Assembly (NCBI RefSeq): GCF_000279535.1
Contig: NZ_ALCH01000005.1
Location: forward strand, 176,002 to 240,001
Direction: 5' to 3'
DNA: 64,000 bases
DNA from: Streptococcus infantis SPAR10
Lineage (GTDB): Bacteria; Bacillota; Bacilli; Lactobacillales; Streptococcaceae
Below are positions 1 through 11,366 of this stretch, piece after piece. Position numbers and translations under genes: made by a program. A model generated the notes under the pieces. The model worked only from the letters and a program-made list of their open reading frames with translations. It searched no databases and was not told where the DNA came from. How positions within the stretch are numbered: the first letter of the stretch is position 1; every line of letters starts with the position of its first letter.

Positions 1-450
1 TTCCAGATTGCACAAGAAGCTTTTGAAATCTATCGTCAAAAACTGACAGAAAATTTTCCTGAAGACGAGATCATTCGTATCGCTTATCACTTCATCAATG
101 CAGAAGGTGAGAATAAAGTCGAAGTTGTTGAGTCGATTGATAAGAGAAAGGAAATTTTAAAGAGGGTTGAAAGCGTTTTGAAGAGTTATAAAATCCAGCG
201 AACACCTGAAAATAATAATTTTTACGATCGCTTTATGATTCATCTCAATTATTTCTTGGATTATCTGGATCGTAGTCGCGATGATAATCAATCCTTGCTC
301 GATATGGAAGAACATATAAAGAATACTTATCCAGAAGCATTCGAAATTGGTAGCAAAATTTATGAAGTCATTGCTCAGGAAACTGGTCTTGACCTTTACA
401 AGAGTGAACGAGTTTATCTTGTTCTACACATTCAACGTTTATTGTCATAA
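1..450 (+). CDS. lacT: Transcription antiterminator LacT, C-terminal part (5' end outside window)
   Basis: The reading frame is open from base 1 to the stop at 448-450, so this is the last 149 codons of a longer gene. The visible part fits the end of PRD1 and all of PRD2 of a BglG/LacT-type antiterminator, with the PRD2 pattern HLNYFLDYLDR and a C-terminal FEIGSKIYE...ERVYLVLHIQRLL. Such proteins bind an RNA antiterminator when PTS phosphorylation signals that sugar is present. The RNA-binding domain lies outside the window. The identity as LacT rests mainly on its place 34 bases upstream of lacF, as in streptococcal lac operons. Confidence 0.88.
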   Translation, partial: FQIAQEAFEIYRQKLTENFPEDEIIRIAYHFINAEGENKVEVVESIDKRKEILKRVESVLKSYKIQRTPENNNFYDRFMIHLNYFLDYLDRSRDDNQSLLDMEEHIKNTYPEAFEIGSKIYEVIAQETGLDLYKSERVYLVLHIQRLLS

Positions 451-484
451 CATCTACTAAAAAATATATAAGGAGAATTCTATC

Positions 485-802
485 ATGAATAGAGAAGAAG
501 TAACATTGTTAGGTTTTGAAATCGTAGCCTATGCTGGCGATGCTCGTTCAAAATTATTGGAAGCTTTGAAGGCTTCTGAAGCTGGTGATTTTGCGAAAGC
601 GGATAGCTTAGTTGTGGAAGCTGGTAGCTGTATCGCTGAAGCACACCACGCGCAAACAAGTCTTTTAACCAAGGAAGCTGCAGGTGATGATTTGGCTTAT
701 AGCGTGACCATGATGCATGGCCAAGATCACTTGATGACAACTATTTTGTTAAAAGATTTGATGCACCATTTAATTGAACTTTATAAAAGAGGAGCTAAAT
801 AA
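485..802 (+). CDS. lacF: PTS lactose-specific EIIA component
   Basis: A 105-residue protein, the usual length for EIIA-Lac. It is an all-helical cytoplasmic phosphocarrier, active as a trimer, that passes phosphate from HPr to the EIIB domain of LacE. The phosphorylated histidine is His78 in [11 protein letters not shown], and Asp81 of the same motif is the residue that binds the central metal ion in the family. A Shine-Dalgarno AAGGAG lies at 470-475. The stop codon overlaps the lacE start (TAATG), so the two are translationally coupled. Confidence 0.96.
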   Translation: MNREEVTLLGFEIVAYAGDARSKLLEALKASEAGDFAKADSLVVEAGSCIAEAHHAQTSLLTKEAAGDDLAYSVTMMHGQDHLMTTILLKDLMHHLIELYKRGAK

Positions 803-2493
803 TGAATAAGTTAATTGCCTATATCGAGAAAGGGAAGCCTTTCTTTGAAAAGCTATCTCGAAATATCTATCTTCGTGCTATTCGTGATGGATTTATCGCT
901 GGAATGCCAGTCATTCTCTTCTCAAGTATTTTTATCTTGATTGCCTTTGTTCCAAACTCTTGGGGCTTTAAATGGTCTGATGAAGTAGTAGCACTTTTGA
1001 TGAAACCCTACAGTTATTCAATGGGTATTCTCGCACTTTTGGTTGCTGGTACAACTGCTAAATCTTTAACAGACTCTGTTAACCGTAGCATGGAAAAAAC
1101 TAACCAAATCAACTATATGTCAACTCTATTAGCTGCTATTGTTGGGTTATTGATGTTGGCAGCTGACCCAATTGAAGGGGGCTTTGCAACAGGTTTCCTC
1201 GGAACAAAAGGTTTGCTTTCAGCTTTCCTAGCAGCCTTTGTGACTGTAGCAATCTATAAGGTTTGTGTGAAGAATAATGTTACTATTCGAATGCCTGACG
1301 AAGTTCCACCAAATATCTCACAGGTCTTTAAAGATGTTATTCCATTTACGCTTTCTGTCGTTTCCCTATACGGTCTTGACTTACTTGCTCGTCATTTTGT
1401 TGGTGCAAGCGTAGCAGAATCAATCGGTAAATTCTTTGCGCCTCTATTCTCAGCAGCAGACGGTTATGTTGGTATTACGATTATTTTCGGTGCCTTTGCA
1501 TTCTTCTGGTTTATTGGTATTCACGGCCCATCTATCGTTGAGCCTGCGATTGCAGCGATTACTTATGCAAATGCCGAAGTCAACTTGAACCTTCTTCAAC
1601 AAGGTATGCACGCTGATAAGATCCTTACATCTGGTACACAAATGTTTATCGTTACTATGGGTGGTACAGGGGCAACTCTTGTGGTTCCATTCATGTTTAT
1701 GTGGTTATGTAAATCGAAACGAAATCGTGCTATTGGACGCGCTTCAGTAGTTCCTACATTCTTTGGTGTAAACGAACCAATCTTGTTTGGTGCACCACTT
1801 GTTTTGAACCCGATCTTCTTTATCCCATTCATCTTTGCACCAATTGCAAACGTATGGATCTTTAAGTTCTTTATTGAAACACTTGGCATGAACTCATTTA
1901 CTGCCAACCTTCCATGGACTACACCAGGACCTCTTGGTATTGTTCTTGGTACAAACTTCCAGTTCTTATCATTCGCTCTTGCAGCATTGTTAATTGTAGT
2001 AGATATTGCTATCTACTATCCATTCCTCAAGGTTTATGATGAACAAATTCTTGAAGAAGAACGTTCAGGTAAAGCTAATGATGAATTAAAAGATAAAGTA
2101 GCTGCAAACTTTAACACTGCAAAAGCAGATGCTATTCTTGCAAAAGCTGGAGTAGAATCAGCACAAAATACAATTACTGAAGAAACAAACGTCCTCGTTC
2201 TTTGTGCGGGTGGAGGAACAAGTGGTCTTCTTGCCAATGCTTTGAATAAAGCCGCAGAAGAGTATAAAGTTCCAGTTAAAGCTGCAGCAGGTGGCTATGG
2301 AGCCCACCGTGAAATGTTGCCAGAATTTGACCTTGTTATCTTGGCGCCTCAGGTTGCTTCAAACTTTGAGGATATGAAGGCTGAAACAGATAAACTTGGA
2401 ATCAAATTGGCTAAGACTGAAGGAGCTCAATACATCAAGTTGACTCGTGATGGTAAAGGCGCTCTTGCATTCGTTCAGGCTCAATTCGATTAA
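802..2493 (+). CDS. lacE: PTS lactose-specific EIICB permease
   Basis: A 563-residue fusion. Residues 1 to about 410 form the membrane EIIC channel, with many hydrophobic helices and the [11 protein letters not shown] and [10 protein letters not shown] signatures of the lactose/cellobiose EIIC family. After a charged linker, residues about 460-563 form the EIIB domain, with the phosphorylated Cys468 in [10 protein letters not shown]. It imports lactose as lactose 6-phosphate, the substrate of LacG downstream. It is coupled to lacF through a one-base overlap. The length matches lactose-type EIICB proteins, and nothing is missing. Confidence 0.96.
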   Translation: MNKLIAYIEKGKPFFEKLSRNIYLRAIRDGFIAGMPVILFSSIFILIAFVPNSWGFKWSDEVVALLMKPYSYSMGILALLVAGTTAKSLTDSVNRSMEKTNQINYMSTLLAAIVGLLMLAADPIEGGFATGFLGTKGLLSAFLAAFVTVAIYKVCVKNNVTIRMPDEVPPNISQVFKDVIPFTLSVVSLYGLDLLARHFVGASVAESIGKFFAPLFSAADGYVGITIIFGAFAFFWFIGIHGPSIVEPAIAAITYANAEVNLNLLQQGMHADKILTSGTQMFIVTMGGTGATLVVPFMFMWLCKSKRNRAIGRASVVPTFFGVNEPILFGAPLVLNPIFFIPFIFAPIANVWIFKFFIETLGMNSFTANLPWTTPGPLGIVLGTNFQFLSFALAALLIVVDIAIYYPFLKVYDEQILEEERSGKANDELKDKVAANFNTAKADAILAKAGVESAQNTITEETNVLVLCAGGGTSGLLANALNKAAEEYKVPVKAAAGGYGAHREMLPEFDLVILAPQVASNFEDMKAETDKLGIKLAKTEGAQYIKLTRDGKGALAFVQAQFD

Positions 2494-4113
<1,620 letters not shown>

Positions 4114-4124
4114 ATGTAACGATA

Positions 4125-4153
4125 AAAAAGTCTCACCAATGGTGAGACTTTTT
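4125..4153. terminator. Bidirectional terminator between lacG and lacR
   Basis: AAAAAGTCTCACC (4125-4137) pairs perfectly with GGTGAGACTTTTT (4141-4153) over a 3-base loop. It has A and T runs on both sides, so it can end both the lac operon and the convergent lacR transcript. Confidence 0.93.
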
Positions 4154-4919
4154 AAGGTGTCGATTTAATAATCTTTGTTTGTTTGGACAAAGTTTTTAGG
4201 GTTTCTTGGCTAAGTTTTGAATCTGAAATAATCGTATCAATATCAGCGATATTATAGAAAGTATAAAAATCAAACTTATTAAATTTACTGTGGTCAGCAA
4301 GAAGAATCTTTTTATTAGCATTATTTAATGCTAGCTTTTGGACTTCGCCTTCATCTTCGCTAAAAGTAGCGATAGCATGATCTTTTATACCATTGCAACT
4401 AACAAAAGCTTTAGAGTATTGAAGACTTTCGATATCTTGGAGCGTTAAGGTTCCGACAAAGGCACCGGTGATTTCTCGATAATTTCCACCAATCAAAATT
4501 AAATCAGTCAGTTTTCGTTCATTCAAGATAATGAAAACAGGAAGGCTATTTGTTACCACACGAATATTATCTATTGGAAGTTCACGCGCAAAAAACTCAA
4601 GAGTAGTACCTGGACCGATAAAAATCGTTTCTCTTTCTTCGACTAAATGACCAGCAAACTTTGCGATTTCTTGTTTTTCAGCAATCTGAAGACCTTGCTT
4701 TTCGACATTCGAGCGTTCATTTGCTAATAGAGAACCAGAACGAAGTTTTTCAGCGCCTCCATGCACTCGAACAAGTAGATCTTTGTCAGCTAACTCTTGC
4801 AGATAACGTCGAGCAGTCATATCAGAAATATCTAAACGATTCATTATTTCTTTGACTGTGATGGTTCCTCTTGTATTGACAATCTCTAAAATCACATCTA
4901 GTTTTTCTTGTTTTAGCAT
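4152..4919 (-). CDS. lacR: DeoR-family transcriptional repressor, probably LacR
   Basis: A 255-residue DeoR-type regulator. The N-terminal helix-turn-helix is visible in GTITVKEIMNRLDISDMTARRYLQ, followed by the wing LVRVHGGAEK. The C-terminal sugar-phosphate sensor domain carries the family pattern IFIGPGTTLEFFAREL, later VVTNSLPVF, LIGGNYREITGAFVG and KILLADHSKF. LacR of streptococci and lactococci responds to tagatose 6-phosphate. The assignment to lactose rests on the convergent lac operon; another sugar phosphate cannot be excluded. The wing carries RRYLQEL where many relatives have RRDL. Confidence 0.8.
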   Translation of the reverse strand: MLKQEKLDVILEIVNTRGTITVKEIMNRLDISDMTARRYLQELADKDLLVRVHGGAEKLRSGSLLANERSNVEKQGLQIAEKQEIAKFAGHLVEERETIFIGPGTTLEFFARELPIDNIRVVTNSLPVFIILNERKLTDLILIGGNYREITGAFVGTLTLQDIESLQYSKAFVSCNGIKDHAIATFSEDEGEVQKLALNNANKKILLADHSKFNKFDFYTFYNIADIDTIISDSKLSQETLKTLSKQTKIIKSTP

Positions 4920-4978
4920 TGAATCACCCCCATATCCAATATCATTTTATCACATTTTAAACATCTAAGCAACTTAAA

Positions 4979-5000
4979 TAAAACAAAAATAAACAAAAAC
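4979..5000. promoter_or_regulatory. Candidate operator: direct repeats upstream of lacR
   Basis: Two direct 10-base repeats, AAACAAAAAT (4981-4990) and AAACAAAAAC (4991-5000), lie 60-80 bases upstream of the lacR start in a short A-rich spacer. DeoR-family regulators commonly bind short direct repeats, so autoregulation is plausible, but the A-rich base composition makes chance likely too. Confidence 0.3.
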
Positions 5001-5001
5001 A

Positions 5002-5038
5002 AAAAACATCTGTGTTTGTTTTTAACTCAGATGTTTTT
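5002..5038 (-). terminator. Terminator of the nrd operon
   Basis: AAAAACATCTG (5002-5012) pairs with CAGATGTTTTT (5028-5038). On the minus strand it follows nrdF and ends in a T-run. Confidence 0.82.
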
Positions 5039-5049
5039 ATATTTTTTAA

Positions 5050-6012
5050 TTAGTCTAATCCGTAGTTATAATCATCGTCCTGCATAGCTTCGACTTCACC
5101 AAGTAGATAACCATTACCAACTTGAGAGAAGAAGTCGTGGTTGGATGTACCAGTTGAAATTCCATTCATAACAATTGGGTTTACATCGTCAGCTGAGTCA
5201 GGGAAGAGAGGATCTTGTCCTAGGTTCATAAGAGCTTTATTGGCGTTGTAGCGAAGGAATGTTTTCACTTCTTCAGTCCAACCAACACCATCATATAAAC
5301 TCTCTGTATAACCTTCCTCATTTTCATAAAGAGTGTAGAGCAGGTCGTACATCCAGTCTTTTAACTTTTCTTGCTCTTCTTCTGGTAATTCGTTGAAACC
5401 AAGTTGGAATTTATAACCAATATATGTTCCGTGAACTGACTCGTCCCGAATGATGAGTTTGATGATTTCAGCAACGTTTGCCAACTTGTTATTTCCTAGA
5501 TAGTAGAGTGGAGTGAAGAAACCAGAGTAGAAGAGGAAGGTTTCAAGGAATACACTAGCCACTTTCTTTTCAAGTGGTGTTCCGTTAAGGTAAATCTCAT
5601 TGATGATTTGTGCCTTTTTCTGAAGATATGGGTTTGTATCAGTCCATTCAAAGATTTCTTCAATCTCAGTCTTGGTATTCAAGGTTGAGAAAATAGAAGA
5701 ATAAGATTTAGCGTGGACAGATTCCATAAATTGGATGTTGTTAAACACAGCTTCCTCATGTGGTGTACGGATATCTGCACGTAACGCTTGAACCCCTGTT
5801 TCAGACTGCATGGTATCCAAAAGTGTCAAACCGCCAAAGACTTTTCCTACCAAGTCTTTTTCTTTATTTGATAACTTTCTCCAGTCATCTAAGTCATTAG
5901 ATAAGGGAATACGTGTATCCAACCAAAATTGTTCAGTTAGTTTTTCCCATGTTGATTTATCGATGACATCTTCGATGGCATTCCAGTTAATGGCTTTGTA
6001 GTAAGTTTCCAT
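5050..6012 (-). CDS. nrdF: Class Ib ribonucleotide reductase, beta subunit
   Basis: A 320-residue R2F protein that houses the dimetal centre and tyrosyl radical used by NrdE to reduce ribonucleoside diphosphates. The metal ligands expected for the family are all present: Asp66 (LLDTMQS), Glu97 and His100 (FMESVHAKSY), Glu157 (LETF), Glu191 and His194 (RDESVH), with the radical Tyr104. It is the last gene of the nrd operon, 25 bases after a small membrane-protein gene. NrdI, the flavodoxin that activates the dimanganese form in class Ib systems, is not in this window. Confidence 0.97.
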   Translation of the reverse strand: METYYKAINWNAIEDVIDKSTWEKLTEQFWLDTRIPLSNDLDDWRKLSNKEKDLVGKVFGGLTLLDTMQSETGVQALRADIRTPHEEAVFNNIQFMESVHAKSYSSIFSTLNTKTEIEEIFEWTDTNPYLQKKAQIINEIYLNGTPLEKKVASVFLETFLFYSGFFTPLYYLGNNKLANVAEIIKLIIRDESVHGTYIGYKFQLGFNELPEEEQEKLKDWMYDLLYTLYENEEGYTESLYDGVGWTEEVKTFLRYNANKALMNLGQDPLFPDSADDVNPIVMNGISTGTSNHDFFSQVGNGYLLGEVEAMQDDDYNYGLD

Positions 6013-6036
6013 TTTATAAAATTCCTTCTGAAATAT

Positions 6037-6408
6037 TCATTTTTGTTTGCTATCTAAAAGTTGTTGTATAGAATTGTTATATTCCTCATCAATGTCATCT
6101 GTACTTTGATTGTTTTCTTTTCTTTTTTGTACTTCGACTAAGTAATCATCAGTTTTTTGTTGAATTAGTTGATTGATTTCATTGTTTAAGGTGTTTTTAT
6201 TCTTGCTTGTTTGAAGTTTAGAAAGAAAATTTTTATATACTTTTTGAAAACTGATAGTTGCTACTGCACCTAGAGCAGTCCCCAAAGAAATAAGTATAGC
6301 AGCTGCTTTTTTTGGCCCTCCCCATAATTTTGTAAGTTGAGCCATTTTAGCATAATCCCACTTAACTTCTTTTATAATTTTAACAGATTCTAAAATTAGG
6401 TTTTTCAT
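6037..6408 (-). CDS. Small membrane protein between nrdE and nrdF, unknown function
   Basis: A 123-residue protein that I do not recognise. It begins with an amphipathic stretch, has one clear hydrophobic segment at about residues 34-53 (AAAILISLGTALGAVATISF), and then a long charged, Asn/Gln/Lys-rich tail that is probably helical or coiled. It lies 29 bases after nrdE and 25 bases before nrdF on the same strand, so it is almost certainly transcribed with them. An AAGG ribosome binding site precedes the start. Its Asn/Lys-rich composition differs from that of its neighbours and suggests acquisition. A role linked to nucleotide reduction is only an inference from position. Confidence 0.75.
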   Translation of the reverse strand: MKNLILESVKIIKEVKWDYAKMAQLTKLWGGPKKAAAILISLGTALGAVATISFQKVYKNFLSKLQTSKNKNTLNNEINQLIQQKTDDYLVEVQKRKENNQSTDDIDEEYNNSIQQLLDSKQK

Positions 6409-6436
6409 GATTGTTACCTTAAAAATGAACTTCGAC

Positions 6437-8596
6437 TTAAATCACACAGCTTTCACATTGGTTAGCACCAACTTCACCGCCGTCATCTGTGTAGGTACGA
6501 ACGTAGTAGATAGACTTAATGCCCTTGTTAAAGGCGTAGTTACGAAGGATAGATAGGTCACGTGTTGTTTGTTTGTTCTCTTTCTTCCATTCGTAAAGAC
6601 CTGTTGGGATATCACTACGCATGAAGAGAGTAAGTGAAAGCCCTTGGTCTACGTGCTCAGTTGCAGCAGCATAGACATCGATAACTCTACGCATATCCAT
6701 GTCATAGGCAGAAGTGTAGTAAGGAATAGTTTCAGTTGATAATCCTGCAGCAGGATAGTAAATCTTACCAATTTTCTTCTCTTGACGTTCTTCAATACGT
6801 TGAGTGATTGGGTGGATAGAAGCAGACACGTCATTGATGTAGCTGATAGAACCATTCGGCGCAACAGCAAGACGGTTCTGGTGGTAAAGTCCATCTTCTT
6901 TAACTTTATCGCGAAGTTCAGCCCAATCAGATGCAGACGGGATAAAGATTCCTTCAAAGAGTTCTTTAACACGATCAGATTTTGGAACAAATTGACCAGA
7001 CGTATACTTATCGAAATAAGTACCATTTGCATAGTCTGATTTCTCAAAGTTGTGGAAGGTAATACCACGTTCACGTGCAATATTGTTTGATTCTACCAAA
7101 GTCCAGTAATTCAAAAGCATAAAGTAGATGCTTGTAAATTCAACAGACTCAGGTGATCCATATTCGATTAATTGCTGAGCAAGATAGCTGTGAAGCCCCA
7201 TAGCACCAAGTCCAAATGTATGAGCTTGGCTATTTCCGTGGTCGATAGTTGGAACAGCAACGATGTGAGAGCTATCTGTTACAAAGGTCAAAGCGCGAAC
7301 CATTGCACGAATAGAACGTCCAAAGTCAGGTGATGTCATCATATTTACAACGTTGGTTGAACCAAGGTTACATGAAACGTCAGTACCCATTTGAAGGAAT
7401 TCTTGCGCATCGTTGATAAGACTTGGTTCTTGGACTTGAAGAATTTCTGAACACAAGTTACTCATGATAATCTTGCCATCAACAGGATTTGCACGGTTAG
7501 CAGTATCGATATTGACTACATAAGGATAGCCAGATTCTTGTTGCAATTTAGAAATTTCTGTTTCCAAATCACGGGCCTTAATTTTTGTCTTACGGATGTT
7601 TGGATTTGCCACCAATTCATCGTATTTTTCTGTGATATCGATGTAGTTAAAAGGTACACCATACTCTTTTTCAACAGAATAAGGACTGAAGAGGTACATT
7701 TCCTCATTCTTACGTGCTAATTCGTAGAATTTATCTGGTACCACAACACCAAGTGAAAGAGTCTTGACACGAACTTTTTCATCAGCATTTTCTTTCTTAG
7801 TAGAAAGGAAAGCAATAATGTCTGGGTGGAAGACGTTAAGGTAAACAACCCCAGCCCCTTGACGTTGACCCAGTTGGTTAGAGTAAGAGAAGCTGTCTTC
7901 GAAAAGCTTCATAACCGGTACGACACCAGAAGCAGCTCCTTCATAGCCTTTGATAGGTGCACCAGCTTCACGAAGGTTGCTGAGGGAAATTCCGACACCA
8001 CCACCGATACGTGAAAGTTGAAGAGCTGAGTTGATAGAACGTCCAATAGAGTTCATATCATCTGTTACCTGAATCAAGAAACAGGATACCAATTCACCAC
8101 GACGTGCACGGCCTGCATTCAAGAAAGAAGGTGTAGCAGGCTGGTAACGCTGGTGGATGATTTCATTGGCAATATCAATTGCGATAGCTTCGTCACCATC
8201 AGCAAAGTAAAGAGCGTTAAAGAAGACACGGTCTTCCATGCTCTCAAGATAGTACTCTCCGTCATTAGTTTTCAAGGCATATTGATTGTAAAACTTGTAT
8301 GCTGCCATGAAAGACTTGAATTGGAAGTTTTGATCCTTAATAAATTGGTAAAGCTCTACTAAGAATTCTGGACGATATTTCTTGATAAACGCTGTTTCGA
8401 TATAGTCTTGTTTAATAAGGTAATCGATTTTATCAGTGATAGAATCAAAAACCATAGAATTTGGCACAACATTTTCTTTAAAGAAAGCGTCCAAGGCTTC
8501 TTTATCTTTGTGGAGCATGATTTGTCCATTAACAGGACGGTTGATTTCATTATTTAGACGGAAGTAAGTTACGTCCTCAAGTTGTTTTAATCCCAT
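6437..8596 (-). CDS. nrdE: Class Ib ribonucleotide reductase, alpha subunit
   Basis: A 719-residue catalytic subunit. Features read from the sequence: the active-site region SNLCSEI, the preceding Cys in GELVSCFLIQ, the glycine-rich SRIGGGVGISLSNLR, and the C-terminal redox pair in NQCESCVI, which NrdH re-reduces. The N-terminal ATP-cone of class Ia enzymes is absent, as is normal for NrdE. It is transcribed with nrdH upstream and, after a small membrane-protein gene, nrdF downstream. Confidence 0.97.
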   Translation of the reverse strand: MGLKQLEDVTYFRLNNEINRPVNGQIMLHKDKEALDAFFKENVVPNSMVFDSITDKIDYLIKQDYIETAFIKKYRPEFLVELYQFIKDQNFQFKSFMAAYKFYNQYALKTNDGEYYLESMEDRVFFNALYFADGDEAIAIDIANEIIHQRYQPATPSFLNAGRARRGELVSCFLIQVTDDMNSIGRSINSALQLSRIGGGVGISLSNLREAGAPIKGYEGAASGVVPVMKLFEDSFSYSNQLGQRQGAGVVYLNVFHPDIIAFLSTKKENADEKVRVKTLSLGVVVPDKFYELARKNEEMYLFSPYSVEKEYGVPFNYIDITEKYDELVANPNIRKTKIKARDLETEISKLQQESGYPYVVNIDTANRANPVDGKIIMSNLCSEILQVQEPSLINDAQEFLQMGTDVSCNLGSTNVVNMMTSPDFGRSIRAMVRALTFVTDSSHIVAVPTIDHGNSQAHTFGLGAMGLHSYLAQQLIEYGSPESVEFTSIYFMLLNYWTLVESNNIARERGITFHNFEKSDYANGTYFDKYTSGQFVPKSDRVKELFEGIFIPSASDWAELRDKVKEDGLYHQNRLAVAPNGSISYINDVSASIHPITQRIEERQEKKIGKIYYPAAGLSTETIPYYTSAYDMDMRRVIDVYAAATEHVDQGLSLTLFMRSDIPTGLYEWKKENKQTTRDLSILRNYAFNKGIKSIYYVRTYTDDGGEVGANQCESCVI

Positions 8597-8665
8597 AAAA
8601 TTTCCTTTAATTCATTACAAAAGAAAGGCTTCTAAGATTGACATAGAAGCTTTTAATCCTGATAC

Positions 8666-8884
8666 TTAAGCAAGTTCTTTAAGTTTTGCTGGTTGGAAAC
8701 CAGAGAAAACTTCAGTTGGTGTTTGAATGATAGGAGCAGCGCTGAAGCCTAGCTCTTTAACTTGTTCAATAAATTCAGGTTGTTCATCAAGATTGATTTC
8801 GCGATATGCGATTTTGTTACTATCTAAGAATCGTTTGGTCATTTTACATTGAACACAATTGTTTTTAGAATAAACGGTTACCAT
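8666..8884 (-). CDS. nrdH: Glutaredoxin-like NrdH redoxin
   Basis: A 72-residue thioredoxin-fold electron donor for NrdE. The redox motif CVQC lies at residues 10-13 after VTVYSKNN, and the C-terminal half has the NrdH-type GFSAAPIIQT and FSGFQPAKL, where glutaredoxins have TVP and GG. It is the first gene of the nrd operon, with a good promoter about 40 bases upstream. Confidence 0.95.
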   Translation of the reverse strand: MVTVYSKNNCVQCKMTKRFLDSNKIAYREINLDEQPEFIEQVKELGFSAAPIIQTPTEVFSGFQPAKLKELA

Positions 8885-8920
8885 TCTGTAACTCCTCTTT
8901 CAAAATTTAATTACTTCTTA

Positions 8921-8948
8921 AGTATATCAGAAAAAAAATCTTTGTCAA
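8921..8948 (-). promoter_or_regulatory. Promoter of the nrdH-nrdE-nrdF operon
   Basis: On the minus strand, TTGACA (8943-8948) and TATACT (8921-8926) are separated by 16 bases, 36 bases before the nrdH start. This is a near-consensus vegetative promoter. Confidence 0.75.
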
Positions 8949-8997
8949 CGAAGAAAAACTAAATATTGTAGATTTTTTTCAGATGAGAGTTATCCAA

Positions 8998-9013
8998 GCA
9001 CAATATATAGTGA
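8998..9013. promoter_or_regulatory. NrdR-box-like palindrome
   Basis: CACAATATATAGTGA matches 14 of 15 compared positions of the NrdR box ACACWATATATWGTGT. It lies 50 bases upstream of the nrd -35 box. NrdR represses ribonucleotide reductase genes when dATP is plentiful. NrdR boxes usually come in pairs one or a few helical turns apart; the only partner candidate, near 8959-8971, is weak. The box also lies about 140 bases upstream of the divergent ptsH promoter. Confidence 0.65.
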
Positions 9014-9153
9014 TTGTAAAAAATAAAACCCATAAATAACAGCGTTTTCTAAATGTTAAAATTATAAAAAACTACATGATGTATTTTGATACATAAAATA
9101 GAAGATTTTCAGCAAGTTATCTGAAAGGAAAAAGAAGAAATCCCATAAAATAC

Positions 9154-9182
9154 TTGAAAAAAATCCTAGAAGGTGATATAAT
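9154..9182 (+). promoter_or_regulatory. Promoter of ptsHI
   Basis: TTGAAA (9154-9159) and TATAAT (9177-9182) are spaced by exactly 17 bases, about 62 bases before ptsH, and an AAAGGAGAG ribosome binding site follows. The rest of the 360-base spacer from 8885 holds the nrd promoter and the NrdR-like box; nothing else was recognised in it. Confidence 0.85.
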
Positions 9183-9244
9183 ACCAAATTGTAAGGGTTA
9201 TCAGATATAACTCAAAAAGAAAACATTTAAAGGAGAGTCAAATT

Positions 9245-9508
9245 ATGGCTTCTAAAGATTTCCACGTAGTGGCAGAAACAGGTATTCACGCACGTCCAGC
9301 AACATTGTTGGTACAAACTGCTAGCAAATTTGCTTCAGATATTACTCTTGAGTACAAAGGTAAATCAGTTAACCTTAAATCTATCATGGGTGTTATGAGC
9401 CTTGGTGTTGGTCAAGGTGCTGACGTTACAATCACTGCTGAAGGTGCAGACGCTGATGACGCTATCGCTGCTATCTCAGAAACAATGGAAAAAGAAGGAT
9501 TGGCATAA
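9245..9508 (+). CDS. ptsH: Phosphocarrier protein HPr
   Basis: An 87-residue general PTS phosphocarrier. His15, in TGIHARPAT, takes phosphate from enzyme I. Ser46, in [12 protein letters not shown], is the site of regulatory HPr kinase, and P-Ser-HPr is the CcpA corepressor in Firmicutes. Full length, and followed after 4 bases by ptsI. Confidence 0.98.
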   Translation: MASKDFHVVAETGIHARPATLLVQTASKFASDITLEYKGKSVNLKSIMGVMSLGVGQGADVTITAEGADADDAIAAISETMEKEGLA

Positions 9509-9512
9509 GGAT

Positions 9513-11246
9513 ATGACAGAAATGCTTAAAGGAATCGCAGCATCTGATGGTGTTGCAGTTGCTAAAGCATATCTACTCGTTCAACCGGATTTATCATTCG
9601 AGACTATTACAGTCGAAGATACAAATGCAGAAGAGGCTCGTTTGGATGTTGCTCTTGAAGCTTCTCAAAACGAGCTTTCTCTTATCCGCGAGAAGGCTGT
9701 AGGTACGCTTGGTGAAGAAGCGGCGCAAGTATTTGACGCTCACTTGATGGTTCTTGCTGACCCTGAATTGATCGGTCAGATTAAAGAAACAATTCGTGCT
9801 AAGAAAGTAAATGCAGAAGCAGGTCTGAAAGAAGTTACAGACATGTTTATCACTATCTTCGAAGGCATGGAAGACAACCCATACATGCAGGAACGTGCAG
9901 CGGATATTCGCGACGTTACAAAACGTGTTTTGGCAAATCTTCTTGGCAAGAAACTGCCAAACCCAGCTTCTATTAATGAAGAAGTAATCGTGATTGCACA
10001 TGACTTGACTCCATCTGATACTGCTCAATTGGACAAAAACTTTGTAAAAGCTTTTGTGACAAACATTGGTGGACGTACAAGTCACTCAGCTATCATGGCT
10101 CGTACACTTGAAATTGCAGCTGTATTGGGTACAAACAACATCACTGAACTTGTAAAAGATGGTGACATTTTGGCTGTTTCAGGTATTTCAGGTGAAGTTG
10201 TTATCAACCCAACTGAAGAACAAATTGCAGAATTCAAAGCAGCTGGTGAAGCTTACGCTAAACAAAAAGCTGAATGGGCTCTTTTGAAAGATGCTAAAAC
10301 TGTTACTGCAGATGGTAAACACTTTGAGTTGGCAGCTAATATCGGTACACCTAAAGATGTTGAAGGTGTGAACGAAAATGGTGCTGAAGCTGTTGGTCTC
10401 TACCGTACAGAATTCTTGTACATGGATTCTCAAGATTTCCCAACGGAAGACGACCAATACGAAGCTTACAAAGCAGTTCTTGAAGGTATGAACGGTAAAC
10501 CTGTTGTCGTTCGTACAATGGATATCGGTGGGGATAAAGAACTTCCTTACTTCGATCTTCCTAAAGAAATGAATCCATTCTTGGGTTACCGTGCTTTGCG
10601 TATCTCTATCTCTGAAACTGGTAACCAAATGTTCCGTACGCAATTACGTGCATTGCTTCGTGCATCTGTTCACGGTAAATTGCGTATCATGTTCCCAATG
10701 GTTGCTTTGTTGAAAGAGTTCCGTACTGCTAAAGGTATCCTTGAAGAAGAAAAAGCAAAATTAGTTGCTGAAGGTGTTGCTGTTGCGGATGATATCCAAG
10801 TTGGTATCATGATTGAAATCCCAGCTGCAGCTATGCTTGCAGACCAATTTGCCAAAGAAGTTGATTTCTTCTCAATTGGTACAAACGACTTGATCCAATA
10901 CACAATGGCTGCTGACCGTATGAACGAACAAGTTTCATACCTTTACCAACCATACAATCCATCAATCCTTCGCTTGATCAACAATGTTATCAAAGCAGCT
11001 CACGCTGAAGGTAAATGGGCTGGTATGTGTGGTGAGATGGCTGGGGACCAAACAGCTGTTCCACTTCTTGTCGGAATGGGCTTGGATGAGTTCTCAATGT
11101 CAGCTACTTCAGTACTTCGTACACGTAGCTTGATGAAGAAACTTGACACAGCTAAGATGCAAGAATACGCTAACCGTGCTCTTACTGAATGTTCAACAAT
11201 GGAAGAAGTTCTTGAACTTTCAAAAGAATACGTTAACTTTGATTAA
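9513..11246 (+). CDS. ptsI: PTS enzyme I (phosphoenolpyruvate-protein phosphotransferase)
   Basis: A 577-residue enzyme that autophosphorylates from PEP and passes phosphate to HPr. The start [13 protein letters not shown] at 9513 follows the AAGG site at the ptsH stop; the frame stays open further upstream inside ptsH, but that extension overlaps ptsH and is not coding. The phosphorylated histidine is His191 in [12 protein letters not shown]. The PEP-binding barrel carries [22 protein letters not shown] and the active-site cysteine in [10 protein letters not shown]. Confidence 0.98.
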   Translation: MTEMLKGIAASDGVAVAKAYLLVQPDLSFETITVEDTNAEEARLDVALEASQNELSLIREKAVGTLGEEAAQVFDAHLMVLADPELIGQIKETIRAKKVNAEAGLKEVTDMFITIFEGMEDNPYMQERAADIRDVTKRVLANLLGKKLPNPASINEEVIVIAHDLTPSDTAQLDKNFVKAFVTNIGGRTSHSAIMARTLEIAAVLGTNNITELVKDGDILAVSGISGEVVINPTEEQIAEFKAAGEAYAKQKAEWALLKDAKTVTADGKHFELAANIGTPKDVEGVNENGAEAVGLYRTEFLYMDSQDFPTEDDQYEAYKAVLEGMNGKPVVVRTMDIGGDKELPYFDLPKEMNPFLGYRALRISISETGNQMFRTQLRALLRASVHGKLRIMFPMVALLKEFRTAKGILEEEKAKLVAEGVAVADDIQVGIMIEIPAAAMLADQFAKEVDFFSIGTNDLIQYTMAADRMNEQVSYLYQPYNPSILRLINNVIKAAHAEGKWAGMCGEMAGDQTAVPLLVGMGLDEFSMSATSVLRTRSLMKKLDTAKMQEYANRALTECSTMEEVLELSKEYVNFD

Positions 11247-11253
11247 AAACATT

Positions 11254-11286
11254 AAAACCTTGTAGAACTAAACTACAAGGTTTTTT
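11254..11286 (+). terminator. Terminator after ptsHI
   Basis: AAAACCTTGTAG (11254-11265) pairs with CTACAAGG (11273-11280) plus the T-run (11281-11286), over a 7-base loop. Confidence 0.93.
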
Positions 11287-11366
11287 GTACTCTAATTTGA
11301 AAAGTCATCCTGTAAAATTTTCTAAAAATATGGTAAAATAGACAAAGGAAAAATACGGAGGCAACT

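Noticed and set aside
9402..9512. Upstream extension of ptsI
   Set aside because: Lies inside ptsH and matches no enzyme I N-terminus; the true start is at 9513.
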